Shown: piece by piece, positions 27,410 to 35,345 of the stretch
Numbering within the stretch: the first letter of the stretch is position 1
Layout: each line of letters starts with the position of its first letter
Assembly (NCBI RefSeq): GCF_008000895.1
Contig: NZ_CP042823.1
Span: 4,133,001-4,197,000 of the forward strand
Length of the DNA stretch: 64,000 nucleotides
Reading direction: 5' to 3'
Source of the DNA: Methylobacterium sp. WL1
GTDB taxonomy: Bacteria; Pseudomonadota; Alphaproteobacteria; Rhizobiales; Beijerinckiaceae
The notes under the pieces: generated by a model
Told to the model about the DNA's origin: nothing
Seen by the model: only the letters and a program-made list of their open reading frames with translations
The model's database searches: none
Position numbers and translations under genes: made by a program

Positions 27410-27787
27410 CTAGCGCAGCACGCCCTCGGCCAGGGCGCGCTGGATGCCGCGCACGTCGGCGCCCTTCTTGAGGGTGCGCTCGATCGGCTGCGGCGTGCCC
27501 GAGACCCAGATCTTGAGCTCGGCATCGAGATCGAAGGTGCCGGCGGTCTCCACCGAGAAGCGGACCACCGCCCGGTAGGGAATCGAGGTGAATTCGACCT
27601 TGCTGCCGGTGACGCCCTGCACGTCGATCAGGATGATCCGGCGTTCCGTGAACACGAACACGTCCCGGATGATCTTGAACGCCAGGCGCGCCGTCTCGCC
27701 GTCGATCAGGATGCCCGCGAGCCTTCGCTCGAGTGAGGCGGCGTCGACTTCGGCGCCGTGTCCCAGCAATCCATCCAGCAGACCCAT
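27410..27787 (-). CDS. Bacterial PH-domain protein
   Basis: A 125-aa soluble protein of the bacterial pleckstrin-homology type. The pattern is MGLLDGLLGHGAEVD, then ILIDGETARLAFKIIRDVFVFTERRIILID, a beta-rich core, and a C-terminal helix (RTLKKGADVRGIQRALAEG). Bacterial PH domains form ring-like oligomers of unknown role. The ATG at 27787 is chosen because the family start MGLLD occurs there. It is convergent with the cytochrome b561 gene, 27 bases away. Confidence 0.8.
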   Translation of the reverse strand: MGLLDGLLGHGAEVDAASLERRLAGILIDGETARLAFKIIRDVFVFTERRIILIDVQGVTGSKVEFTSIPYRAVVRFSVETAGTFDLDAELKIWVSGTPQPIERTLKKGADVRGIQRALAEGVLR

Positions 27788-27873
27788 GGCTCGAATGCTC
27801 GCTTCGCCTGTTCCGGGGCCGACACCATGCCGGCCGGGTCCCGCGCCGGCAACAGGGCGGCGGTCCGAACCGG

Positions 27874-29301
27874 TCATCCGACGCGTTGGCGTTTCGAAGG
27901 GCGGGCGCTAAAGCCAACGCCATGTTCGATGACGCAGCCGCTCGACGCTATCTCGCGGGACTGGCCCCGGTCGCTGAAGGGTCGGTGCGCTGGCTCATCC
28001 ATGACCAGGCCCGGCACTGGGTTTCGGTCGTGGACACCGCGCTGGCGTCGCTGCGGCAGGATTGCGCGCATGTCCTGAGCACGCTGCCGGAGGAGGATCC
28101 GAACGACTCCCTGGTCGAGGCGATCCGCGCGTTCCTCGCCGAAGGGCCTGACCGCACCCCGCACGTCATCGCCCTCTCGTGCGCCCTGCTGATGCAAGGC
28201 ACCGGCGACCGCGAGACGGTCTTCGCGCGGATCCAGTCCGGCGTCATGGCGACCCTTGTTGACGCCGAGGACGTGGTGGTCAGGCCCGTCGCCGCATGAC
28301 GCGACAGCGGCGCGCGCCGACGCGTTGCCCCGCCCGGTTGCCGGCGTCTCGACGAGGGCCGCGTGCGCTGGCCGGTGACGCCGCCCGCCCCGAACGCGGC
28401 CCGCGGTCTCACCGACGACGAGGTTGAGGGTCCGGGCGGCGGGGGCGATGTCCACGCGCCGCCCCCAGTCGAAGGCGAGGAAATCCTGCTCGATCCCGTC
28501 GGCGAACACGACGCCGCCCTCGTTCATCCGGGAGGTCACGGCCAGGGCCGCGTCGGCGAGCTTGCCCGCGCGCAGGCCCGTCGCGGTGGCGACGCTCGGA
28601 AACGGCTCGCGCACCCAGTAGCCGACCGCCGCCTCCTCGACGCCGACAGCGAGGGCGATGTGGGTCGCGTCGCTGATCGACCGGGCCCAGCCGGTCAGGC
28701 CGGTCCCGGACGCCACGATCAGGCCGCTCGACGACTGGTCCTCCGCCCGGCCGCGATCCTCGATCCGGTAGCGCGCGGATTGGTGGCTGCGGTGGCCGAC
28801 GAAGATCTCGTTCAACGCCAGCAGCCGCTCGCCGCCGTCGAGCACCGCCTGCACCATGGTGCGGCGCTCGATCCGCGCGGCTCCGGCGACGCTGGCCGGA
28901 AGCAGCGCCGCCAGCCGCCCCACAGGGGCGCGCGCCAGGATGCCGTCGTAGAGGTCGGGCGCCGGATTGACGCCGACCACCGGCTGCCCGTCGAGATACT
29001 TCGCGACGTTGGCCACGAGCCCGTCCTGGCCCACCGCGACCACGACGTCCTCGGGGGCGAACAGGAAGCGATCGAGGTCGGGGCGGCGCACCAGCGCCTG
29101 GCGCCACTCCGTCGGCACGCAAGCGCGGGCCTGCGCGAGGACCGCGTGGACGCGCGCGTGGCGCTCCTCGATCTCCGCGATCGACTGCCCGCGGCTCTCC
29201 AGGAAGAACCGGACCTGGCCGCGGGTCGCGTGCCGGATCAGCAGCAGTTCGTAATCGGTGTCGCGGATCACGAAGACCACCCGGGGCGTGACCCCTGCCA
29301 T
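27874..29301 (-). CDS. NAD kinase-like protein with a read-through C-terminus
   Basis: The first 297 residues (to about 28412) resemble the NAD kinase/diacylglycerol kinase fold: VVAVGQDGLVANVAKYL in the position of the GGDGT loop, GVNPAPDLYDGIL, and SSGLIVASGTGLTGWARS corresponding to the TGSTAY-type motif. The GGDG loop is changed to GQDG, so catalysis is uncertain. The frame then continues for about 178 residues of unrelated, antisense-like sequence. A TGA in another frame lies exactly at the natural end (28409-28411), so a small indel may have removed the stop. It is the third gene of the NrtR-SPFH unit, 12 bases after the SPFH gene. Confidence 0.65.
   Translation of the reverse strand: MAGVTPRVVFVIRDTDYELLLIRHATRGQVRFFLESRGQSIAEIEERHARVHAVLAQARACVPTEWRQALVRRPDLDRFLFAPEDVVVAVGQDGLVANVAKYLDGQPVVGVNPAPDLYDGILARAPVGRLAALLPASVAGAARIERRTMVQAVLDGGERLLALNEIFVGHRSHQSARYRIEDRGRAEDQSSSGLIVASGTGLTGWARSISDATHIALAVGVEEAAVGYWVREPFPSVATATGLRAGKLADAALAVTSRMNEGGVVFADGIEQDFLAFDWGRRVDIAPAARTLNLVVGETAGRVRGGRRHRPAHAALVETPATGRGNASARAAVASCGDGPDHHVLGVNKGRHDAGLDPREDRLAVAGALHQQGAREGDDVRGAVRPFGEERADRLDQGVVRILLRQRAQDMRAILPQRRQRGVHDRNPVPGLVMDEPAHRPFSDRGQSREIASSGCVIEHGVGFSARPSKRQRVG
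27922..28299 (+). CDS. Hypothetical helical protein, 125 aa
   Basis: A soluble, mostly helical protein (FDDAAARRYLAGLAPVAEGSVRWLIHDQ, WVSVVDTALASLRQDC) that I cannot assign. It has good composition and an ATG start shortly after the divergent PH-domain gene. It lies entirely antisense to the C-terminal read-through of the NAD-kinase-like gene. Since the kinase homology ends before this overlap, this frame is likely the true one. Confidence 0.55.
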   Translation: MFDDAAARRYLAGLAPVAEGSVRWLIHDQARHWVSVVDTALASLRQDCAHVLSTLPEEDPNDSLVEAIRAFLAEGPDRTPHVIALSCALLMQGTGDRETVFARIQSGVMATLVDAEDVVVRPVAA

Positions 29302-29313
29302 GGCCCGCCCCCC

Positions 29314-30300
29314 TCAGCGCGTCGCGGCCGGCAGCGGCACGGCCCGGCGGAATTCGCCCAGGGCCGCCGCGAGCAGGTCGGGCGTGACGTTGAGGTGCTC
29401 GATCGTGTCGAGCTTGCCGGCGAATTCCCGTGCGGCGAGCCCGAGCAGCACGGCCGGCGGCATGTCGCGGTAGATCGCGGCGCGCTGCTGCTCGGCCTCG
29501 GCGCGGGCGCCCTCGACGAGCCGGATCCGCTCGGCCTCGGCGGCCGCCTCGAGCCCCTGGGCTTCGGCGAGGCCGGCCGCCCGGTCGCGGGCGTTCTGCG
29601 TCTCCTGCACGATCAGGAGCGTCTCGCGCCGGGCCAGCTCGGTCTTGGTCGCGAGTTCGTTCTCCGCGATGGCCCGCTCCTTCTCGACCGCGAGGGCACG
29701 GCGGGCGAAGGTCGCCTCGTCGGCCTTCTGCTGCAGCGCCTCGTAGGTCGGCGTCTGCAGGGCGCGTTCCAGCTCGCTGGTGGGTGCGAGGTTGGTGAGC
29801 CGCACCGACACCGCCGCGACCCCGATCTCGGCGAGCGCCGGGGCCGATGCCAGGACCGCCTCGAGGATCACCCGCAGCGGCTCGGGGCCTGCATCGAGCA
29901 GGGCACCGATCGGCGCGGCGCCGAGATACTGCAGGACCGCCTGGCCGGCGATGCCGCTGAGGCGCGCCTCGATCTGCTCGACCGGCTCGCCCTGCAGGCG
30001 GCCGGTGGCGAGGTTGATCGAGAAATCGACCCGGCGTGCCAGCAGTTCGGGATCGACCACGTGCCAGCCGACCGTCCCCTGCACCGCGACCGTCTGGAAG
30101 TCCCGGCTGCGGCCGCGCACGAACAGCGTCATCTCGCGGTCGTCCACCGGCACCTCGCTGATGCTGGCGGTCTCGGGCCTGAACCAGAAGACCAGTCCCC
30201 GGCCGCTCTGCCGGACGCGGCCGCTGCTGTAGCGGATGACGTGGCGGCTCGCCTCGCTCCTCAGCTGGGCGATCAGGCCGATGTTGCGGATCGTAGCCAT
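29314..30300 (-). CDS. SPFH/band 7 domain protein
   Basis: A 328-aa protein with an N-terminal SPFH (stomatin/prohibitin/flotillin/HflK) domain (about 1-190; GLVFWFRPETASISEVPVD, VQGTVGWHVVDPELLARRVD) and a long charged coiled coil (about 190-290, many Ala/Glu/Arg). It lacks an obvious N-terminal membrane helix, so any membrane attachment would be peripheral. SPFH proteins build oligomeric scaffolds that organise membrane proteins. The ATG at 30300 follows a perfect AGGAGG. It lies 17 bases after the NrtR-type regulator and 12 before the NAD-kinase-like gene, in a clear operon. Confidence 0.85.
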   Translation of the reverse strand: MATIRNIGLIAQLRSEASRHVIRYSSGRVRQSGRGLVFWFRPETASISEVPVDDREMTLFVRGRSRDFQTVAVQGTVGWHVVDPELLARRVDFSINLATGRLQGEPVEQIEARLSGIAGQAVLQYLGAAPIGALLDAGPEPLRVILEAVLASAPALAEIGVAAVSVRLTNLAPTSELERALQTPTYEALQQKADEATFARRALAVEKERAIAENELATKTELARRETLLIVQETQNARDRAAGLAEAQGLEAAAEAERIRLVEGARAEAEQQRAAIYRDMPPAVLLGLAAREFAGKLDTIEHLNVTPDLLAAALGEFRRAVPLPAATR

Positions 30301-30317
30301 GATGTCCTCCTTGCGGG

Positions 30318-31043
30318 TCAACGGGACGGTCGGAACCGGTAGAGTTCGGCGGGGCGGAACGCCGTGCCGGCCTCGCGCGCGCCGGTCGGCTCCAGCCAGC
30401 CGCGGTCGAGCATGCGGCGGCGGAAGGCGGGCTTGTTGAGCGACGTACCGAGGATCGCCGCGTGCACGTCCTGCAGCTGCCGGAGCGTGAAGTGCTCCGG
30501 CAGGAGCGCGAAGGCGACGTCCGAATAGTCGAGCTTGCCGCGCAGCCGCAGCACGGCCAGCGCCAGGATGTCGGCATGGTCGAAGGCCAGCGCGAGCGGG
30601 TCCCCGTCCTCCGGCAGGGCCGAGACGGGGCCGCCGGCCTCGCCCTCCCAGGGCACCGCGACGCTCGCGGCCGTCAGGCCTCGTTTACCCGCGAGCGCTT
30701 CCGCGAAGGTCCGCTCCGGCAGCAGCGCCAAGTAGGCCACGGAGACGATGCGCATGCGCGGATCGCGGTCCAGGGCGCCGAAGGTGTAGAGCTGTTCGAG
30801 GCGCGCTTGCGGGATCCCGGCCTTCTCCCGCAGGACCCGCCAGGCCGCCGCGTCCAGGGTCTCGGCGATGCCGACGAAGCCGCCCGGCAGCGCCCAGCGC
30901 CCGGCATGGGGATGCTGCGTGCGCTCCGTCAGGAGCGCCGTCAGGCGCCCCTGACGCAGGCCGAGCAGGACGAGATCGACGGCGAGCGCCGGCCGCTCGT
31001 AGGAGGCGGGGTCATATCCGGCGAGGAACTCGGGTTCGGTCAT
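30318..31043 (-). CDS. NrtR-family regulator (Nudix-like domain plus winged helix)
   Basis: A 241-aa protein with an N-terminal Nudix fold (about 15-150) and a C-terminal winged helix (about 165-241; YSDVAFALLPEHFTLRQLQDVHAAIL). The Nudix box spans 55-77: GFVGIAETLDAAAWRVLREK. The catalytic REL is RVL and the EE pair is EK, so hydrolysis is probably lost, as in the NrtR regulators that bind ADP-ribose and control NAD metabolism. A 19-bp perfect palindrome lies 10 bases upstream of the ATG at 31043, consistent with autoregulation of the regulator-SPFH-kinase operon. Confidence 0.8.
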   Translation of the reverse strand: MTEPEFLAGYDPASYERPALAVDLVLLGLRQGRLTALLTERTQHPHAGRWALPGGFVGIAETLDAAAWRVLREKAGIPQARLEQLYTFGALDRDPRMRIVSVAYLALLPERTFAEALAGKRGLTAASVAVPWEGEAGGPVSALPEDGDPLALAFDHADILALAVLRLRGKLDYSDVAFALLPEHFTLRQLQDVHAAILGTSLNKPAFRRRMLDRGWLEPTGAREAGTAFRPAELYRFRPSR

Positions 31044-31052
31044 GGCGCCAAC

Positions 31053-31071
31053 TATGCTCAACTTGAGCATA
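31053..31071. promoter_or_regulatory. 19-bp perfect palindrome, probable NrtR operator
   Basis: TATGCTCAACTTGAGCATA reads identically on both strands around the central C at 31062. It sits immediately before the NrtR-type start codon, where a repressor would block transcription of its own operon. Alphaproteobacterial NrtR sites are imperfect palindromes of similar length, but I have not compared a consensus. Confidence 0.65.
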
Positions 31072-31876
31072 ACTAAGACGCAGATTGCTTATAAGTCAAG
31101 GAGCCACCGGGTTCAGGCGCGGAGCGGGCGCCCCGATCCGCCGGGGCGCGACCGGCCTGGGAGAATGGGCGCCGAAGACGGGCGACGCGTCGCGTGGCCG
31201 CCGGAAGCCGTGCGCGAGAACCCGATGTGCGAGCCGGCCTCACGGGTTCGATCCGCCCCGCGGCATGGCCTGCGGGCGGCGCGAACCGGTTTGCCGGGGC
31301 ACGGCCAAGGCACGACGCGCAGGTGAGGAGGCGCCTATGAAGCAGCGCCGATCGTTCGAACACTTAACATGCGTCAATAGAAAATCATCGAAACAAATAT
31401 TTCCCTCGAAGGTTATCGCCTCAAGAACCGGCATCATCGTCGCGTTATGCAGCTGAACCGTCTTACCAAGAACGTCCGCTGGGCCTGTCATGTCGGACGA
31501 GACGGGCGCTCTGTTTCCTTTCCAGCGCGCCGCTGCTGCGCGGGCTCGTCCGGGACGAGACGAAGACTGTGCTCCGCGTGCGGAGAGCGGGACGGCTCGT
31601 CCGCGTCGCTCGGGCGGCCAACGGTCGGCGGCGGGCCGATCCGGCGCGCGGATCACGCTTCGTGCCGGACGACCGAGAGGACGGCGACGTTGTGCGCGAC
31701 GGCGACGTTGTGCGCGACGGCGACCTGGAAAACCTAAGTCCACCTCGGGCCGCCGCACGGCTCGACAACGGGACCGCCTCGCATCCGGCCGCCGTGCCCG
31801 GATGGCTGCACCGTCTTCGCGACACCGGATGCGTCCGCGCCCCGACCCACCCGCGTCAGAGAATGGAGATCCGCGG
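31072..31876. other. Intergenic, 805 bp, with an 18-bp tandem repeat
   Basis: No convincing gene is present. An AT-rich stretch at about 31365-31450 may contain promoters. At 31680-31724 the unit GACGGCGACGTTGTGCGC occurs twice and a half in tandem. Several frames are open here, but their Arg-rich composition is typical of shadow frames. Confidence 0.4.
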
Positions 31877-32737
31877 ATGACGAATTTCCCAAAACCCCCC
31901 TTCGAGCGGCAGCGCCCGCTGACGCCCCCGGCCCGCGACGCCGACATGGATCCCCGGCCCGATTATGGCGAGGCGCATTACCGGGGGTCGGGACGTCTCA
32001 CCGGGCGCAAGACCGTGATCACCGGCGCCGACAGCGGCATCGGCCGCGCGGTGGCCCTCGCCTTCGCCCGCGAGGGCGCCGATGTGCTGGTCAGCTACTA
32101 CGACGAGCACGATGACGCGCAGGAGACCTGCCGCCTCGTCGAGGAGGCCGGTCGCAAGGCCGTGGCGGTGCCGGGCGACGTCAAGGACGCCGCGCATTGT
32201 CGCGCGATCATCGATCGGGCGGTGGCCGAGTTCGGGCAGGTGGACGTGCTCGTCAACAACGCGGCGCACCAGAAGACCTTCGCGTCGCCGGAAGACATCT
32301 CCGATACGGAATGGGAGATCACCTTCGCCACGAACATCCACGCGATGTTCTACCTGGTGAAGGCGGCGCTGCCGCACATGAAGGCGGGCGCCGCGATCAT
32401 CAACACAACCTCGGTCAACGCCGATACGCCGAGCCCGCAATTGCTCGCCTACGCGACCACCAAGGGCGCCATTCAGAACTTCACCGGCGGCCTCGCGCAG
32501 ATGTTGGCCGAACGGGAGATCCGGGTGAACTGCGTCGCGCCCGGGCCCGTCTGGACGCCTCTGATCCCCTCCACGATGCCGCCCGAGAAGGTGCGGACCT
32601 TCGGCTCGCAGGTGCCGATGCAACGCCCCGGCCAGCCGTGTGAGCTCGCCCCCGTCTACGTCCTGCTGGCGAGCGCGGAATCGAGTTACGTCTCGGGCGC
32701 GACCATCGCCGTGACGGGCGGCAAGCCGATCCTCTGA
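31877..32737 (+). CDS. SDR-family oxidoreductase
   Basis: A 286-aa short-chain dehydrogenase/reductase with a 40-residue N-terminal extension. It shows the cofactor motif TGADSGIGRAVAL, NNAAHQ, the catalytic Ser in NTTSVNAD, YATTKGA (Tyr-x3-Lys) and the structural CVAPGPVWTPLIP. The extension and overall pattern match the YghA/YdaD-type general stress dehydrogenases of soil bacteria. The substrate is unknown. The ATG at 31877 is chosen because homology begins at MTNFPKPPFERQRPLTPP. Three small hydrophilic genes follow on the same strand. Confidence 0.9.
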   Translation: MTNFPKPPFERQRPLTPPARDADMDPRPDYGEAHYRGSGRLTGRKTVITGADSGIGRAVALAFAREGADVLVSYYDEHDDAQETCRLVEEAGRKAVAVPGDVKDAAHCRAIIDRAVAEFGQVDVLVNNAAHQKTFASPEDISDTEWEITFATNIHAMFYLVKAALPHMKAGAAIINTTSVNADTPSPQLLAYATTKGAIQNFTGGLAQMLAEREIRVNCVAPGPVWTPLIPSTMPPEKVRTFGSQVPMQRPGQPCELAPVYVLLASAESSYVSGATIAVTGGKPIL

Positions 32738-32852
32738 TCCCGATGGCTGCCGACCGCAGGCGGAGCCTGCGCGCGACGGAGATGCCCGAGGCGCGCGGGC
32801 ATCCCTGTCGAGCGTCCGCGCTCGCGCCGGATACGCATTCCAGGAGGCTGGC

Positions 32853-33032
32853 ATGACCCGCGAAACCCGTGAGCCGGTGTCCGGGAAACCGGATTCCACG
32901 GGGCCCAACGCGCGACCGCGCAAGAGCACGATCGCCCAGACCGGCGAAGGTATTCCTGACGACAGCGGCCGTCCGGTTCAAGTCGACGAAGCGGAGGCGA
33001 AGCGTATCGCACAGAACATCCGCAAGCTTTAG
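32853..33032 (+). CDS. Small hydrophilic protein, 59 aa
   Basis: This small gene is read directly from the sequence: ATG at 32853, TAG at 33030, with an excellent CAGGAGG ribosome site at 32841-32847. The product begins MTRETREPVSGKPDSTGPNA and ends IAQNIRKL. It is highly charged and low in hydrophobic residues, so probably disordered. No family is recognised. It lies between the SDR and two similar small genes, which suggests a group of stress-associated small proteins. Confidence 0.6.
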   Translation: MTRETREPVSGKPDSTGPNARPRKSTIAQTGEGIPDDSGRPVQVDEAEAKRIAQNIRKL

Positions 33033-33137
33033 CGTAAGACGACAGATCTTCCATGCGCCATCGCCGATCACGGGAACAGGCGCGCCGTGACAGCGATTGC
33101 CATCGATGTATCGGTCTCGTGACGAGAGGAGCCCAGC

Positions 33138-33323
33138 ATGACGGCGAAGCCACCGCCCGTTCCACCGGCCAACCAGTCCGACAAGGGGCCCGGAAGCGCA
33201 CCCGAGACGCCGGTGGCCACCGGTCCGAAGGGATCCGGCCAGACCAAGAACCCCGATTCGGTGGGTCAGTCCGGCAATTCGAAGATCAACACCACGAACC
33301 AGGGCTATCAGCAGGACCGCTAA
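33138..33323 (+). CDS. Small disordered protein, 61 aa
   Basis: A 61-aa protein rich in Pro, Gly, Ser, Asn and Gln (SVGQSGNSKINTTNQGYQQD) with almost no hydrophobic residues; it must be intrinsically disordered. GAGAGGAG precedes the ATG. Its stop codon overlaps the start of the next gene (TAATG at 33321-33325), so both are translated together. The composition resembles hydrophilin-type desiccation or stress proteins; that role is inference. Confidence 0.6.
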   Translation: MTAKPPPVPPANQSDKGPGSAPETPVATGPKGSGQTKNPDSVGQSGNSKINTTNQGYQQDR

Positions 33324-33541
33324 TGAGCAGCTCGCAGAAGACGCCCGCGGCCGACCGCCACCACGGCGGCCCCGGCAGCAGCCATCAGGATGCCTCGAAG
33401 CCGCAGCCGGAGGCGCATCGCGGCCCCGCCCCGGGCAGCCCGACCAGCGATTCCCGGTCGCACGTCTCCGGGGGCGGCGGGGAGCGTGACAGCCATCATA
33501 CCCACACCGCCGCCGGCAAGGCCGCGAGCCGCTCGCACTGA
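33323..33541 (+). CDS. Small His/Ser/Gly-rich protein, 72 aa
   Basis: A 72-aa low-complexity protein, rich in His, Ser, Gly and Pro (DRHHGGPGSSHQDASKPQPE, ERDSHHTHTAAGK). Eight or more His in pairs could bind metal, but this is only compositional. The ATG overlaps the stop of the preceding gene. A perfect hairpin follows the stop. Probably disordered and co-expressed with its neighbour. Confidence 0.5.
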   Translation: MSSSQKTPAADRHHGGPGSSHQDASKPQPEAHRGPAPGSPTSDSRSHVSGGGGERDSHHTHTAAGKAASRSH

Positions 33542-33549
33542 GCGGGATC

Positions 33550-33577
33550 GCGGGTGGCCCTTTTGTCGGCCACCCGC
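33550..33577. terminator. Bidirectional terminator hairpin
   Basis: GCGGGTGGCC at 33550-33559 pairs perfectly with GGCCACCCGC at 33568-33577 around a loop containing TTTT. It lies between the small His-rich gene and the convergent last gene of the glycan cluster, 1 base from the latter's stop, so it can serve both. Confidence 0.7.
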
Positions 33578-33578
33578 G

Positions 33579-35336
33579 TCAGCCCCCGAGCACGTGCCGC
33601 AGCTGCTGCGTGTAGCGCGCGCACGATCGTCGATGACGACCGACTTCGAGCGGATCGTGCGCGCCCTCCCCCGCCATGTCCGCAGCGCCGAGTTGGAAGG
33701 CGAGGTAACAGGGCGTCAGGACGGCAAGGAGTTCGGGGTCGACCGGGTACCCGCCCACGCGTTCCACGATCGTGGCGAGGTGCCCTTGCGCGTCCTCCGG
33801 AAGCGGGAGTTCGACGGCCGCTCCGACGATGTCCCAGGCGATGTCCTGGCACCCCACGAGATCGTGGGCGGCATGGTGGTCGAGGGCGTCGCATTTCAGC
33901 AGGCCGCCATCGGGTCGGACCAGGAATTCCCAGGGTTGCATCCGGCCATCGATCTCGACCGGACGCGCGCGGTCGGCGAGCAAGGCCATGCGGGATCCGG
34001 CCATGCGGGGTCCGACCCAGGCGTCGAGCCGTTCGGCCCAGTCCGGCCCGAGGGCCTCGCCGACGTTGTGTCGCGCCATCGCGACGAGTTCGCTCAGGCG
34101 TGCGCCGCGTTCCGGCCCGCTCGGGAAATGTCGGGCCCGGAAGCCGAGGTAGCGACCGACCCAGTCGATGAGCGCGCCTGGCGCCACGGGGCCGAGATCG
34201 AGGGGCCGGCCATCCGCGACCCAGCGCTCGACGAGGAAGCCGTGGCGATACCCTGCGACCGGCGGCGTGAACCCGGCCGCGTGCAGGGCGCGGGCGCGGT
34301 CGAGCTTCGCGCGGCCGGCGGGGCCGAGACCGGCGAACTTGAGGTGCCAGAGCGTGCCGCCCGCCCGGAGCAGGAATTTCCGCTTCTCCTGTTGCGCATT
34401 GACGGGCGGCCACGCATCCGCGCCGCGGCCCTGGAACGCGCGCCAGCGCCCGCCCGAGATCTCGATCGGGGGCGCCTGCACGGGGCCGACCAGATCGGCC
34501 ACCCAGGACGCGAGCCCGCCATTGGCCAGCACCACATCCCCGAACGGAACGGTGTGGCGCGTCGCGCGCCGCCAGCGTGCCTGGTCCCGTTCGGTCGCTT
34601 GCGGTCCCGGCGTCCCCGTGTGGCTCGGGAACAGGGTAAGCCGATCCTCGGCGATCCCGAGATGCGCGAGGGTGTCCATGACCGCGCCGAACGAACTTCC
34701 GGACAGGCCCGGTCCCTCGTCGACGATCGCGAATCCCGCCGGGTCGCCCGCGGTCAAGGCTGCCGCGAAGGCACCGTCCAGGGCCAACGCACGCCGGAAC
34801 GGGTGGCCGACGGGGCGCACCGTCCGCAGGTCGGACGATCCGAGGCCGGCCGCCACCATGGCGCCGAGGGGGACCCCGATGCTGCGGATGCCGACGACGC
34901 GGGTGGTCGCGGCCAGGGCGGCCCCCGCCGCGGCTATCGCGTAGCTCTCAGGATAGAGCGCGTAGAAGGCGAAGCCTTCGGCCCAGCGCGTGGTGATGCG
35001 CGCGGGCAGCCGCGTCGCGGCCAGGGCGGACAGGTCCGGGGTGCCGGGCGGCGTTCCGAACCCCGTCCGCCACGAGTCCCAGACCGATCGGGCAAGGTCC
35101 AACAGCAGCGCGGTCGTGGCGTCTCGGGCGGGGCAGGCCAAGTCCCGGCCGTGATCGTGGAACGTCGCGTCGGCGATCCCCTGCGCGAGTTCCCCGGCCT
35201 CGATCAGGGCGGCGACCCGGGCGCCGTGCCGGCGGATGCCGGGCGGCTCCTCCGCCACGGCGCGCAGCAGGGTCGCCAGCGTGGCGAGCCGGTCGCGGGG
35301 ATCGCCGGTCCGGCTCGCCTTACCGTAGACCAGCAC
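33579..35336 (-). CDS. Phosphoribosyltransferase-like / kinase-like fusion protein
   Basis: A 585-aa protein of unknown function. The N-terminal half (about 1-290) resembles a phosphoribosyltransferase: VVGIRSIGVPLGAMVAAG and the PRPP-loop-like FAIVDEGPGLSGSSFGAV. The C-terminal half (about 310-560) resembles an aminoglycoside phosphotransferase or lipopolysaccharide kinase fold (KFLLRAGGTLWHLKFAG; PWEFLVRPDGGLLKCDALDH; GCQDIAWDIVGAAVE), but the usual HxDxxxxN catalytic loop is not evident. It is the last gene of the large glycan cluster, starting with GTG 9 bases after the glycosidase stop. A role in modifying or activating a sugar is inferred from context only. Confidence 0.65.
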   Translation of the reverse strand: MLVYGKASRTGDPRDRLATLATLLRAVAEEPPGIRRHGARVAALIEAGELAQGIADATFHDHGRDLACPARDATTALLLDLARSVWDSWRTGFGTPPGTPDLSALAATRLPARITTRWAEGFAFYALYPESYAIAAAGAALAATTRVVGIRSIGVPLGAMVAAGLGSSDLRTVRPVGHPFRRALALDGAFAAALTAGDPAGFAIVDEGPGLSGSSFGAVMDTLAHLGIAEDRLTLFPSHTGTPGPQATERDQARWRRATRHTVPFGDVVLANGGLASWVADLVGPVQAPPIEISGGRWRAFQGRGADAWPPVNAQQEKRKFLLRAGGTLWHLKFAGLGPAGRAKLDRARALHAAGFTPPVAGYRHGFLVERWVADGRPLDLGPVAPGALIDWVGRYLGFRARHFPSGPERGARLSELVAMARHNVGEALGPDWAERLDAWVGPRMAGSRMALLADRARPVEIDGRMQPWEFLVRPDGGLLKCDALDHHAAHDLVGCQDIAWDIVGAAVELPLPEDAQGHLATIVERVGGYPVDPELLAVLTPCYLAFQLGAADMAGEGAHDPLEVGRHRRSCARYTQQLRHVLGG

Positions 35337-35345
35337 GGCTGCCGC

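Noticed and set aside
31680..31724. 18-bp tandem repeat as a regulatory iteron
   Set aside because: Only two and a half copies in non-coding DNA, with no replication or partition genes nearby.
31569..31880. Plus-strand frame of 103 codons before the SDR gene
   Set aside because: Arg-rich, passes through a tandem repeat, and lacks any ribosome site; not supported as a gene.
33073..33098. EcfG-type promoter before the small gene at 33138
   Set aside because: GGAAC is present, but the -10 position reads GATT, too far from CGTT to claim.
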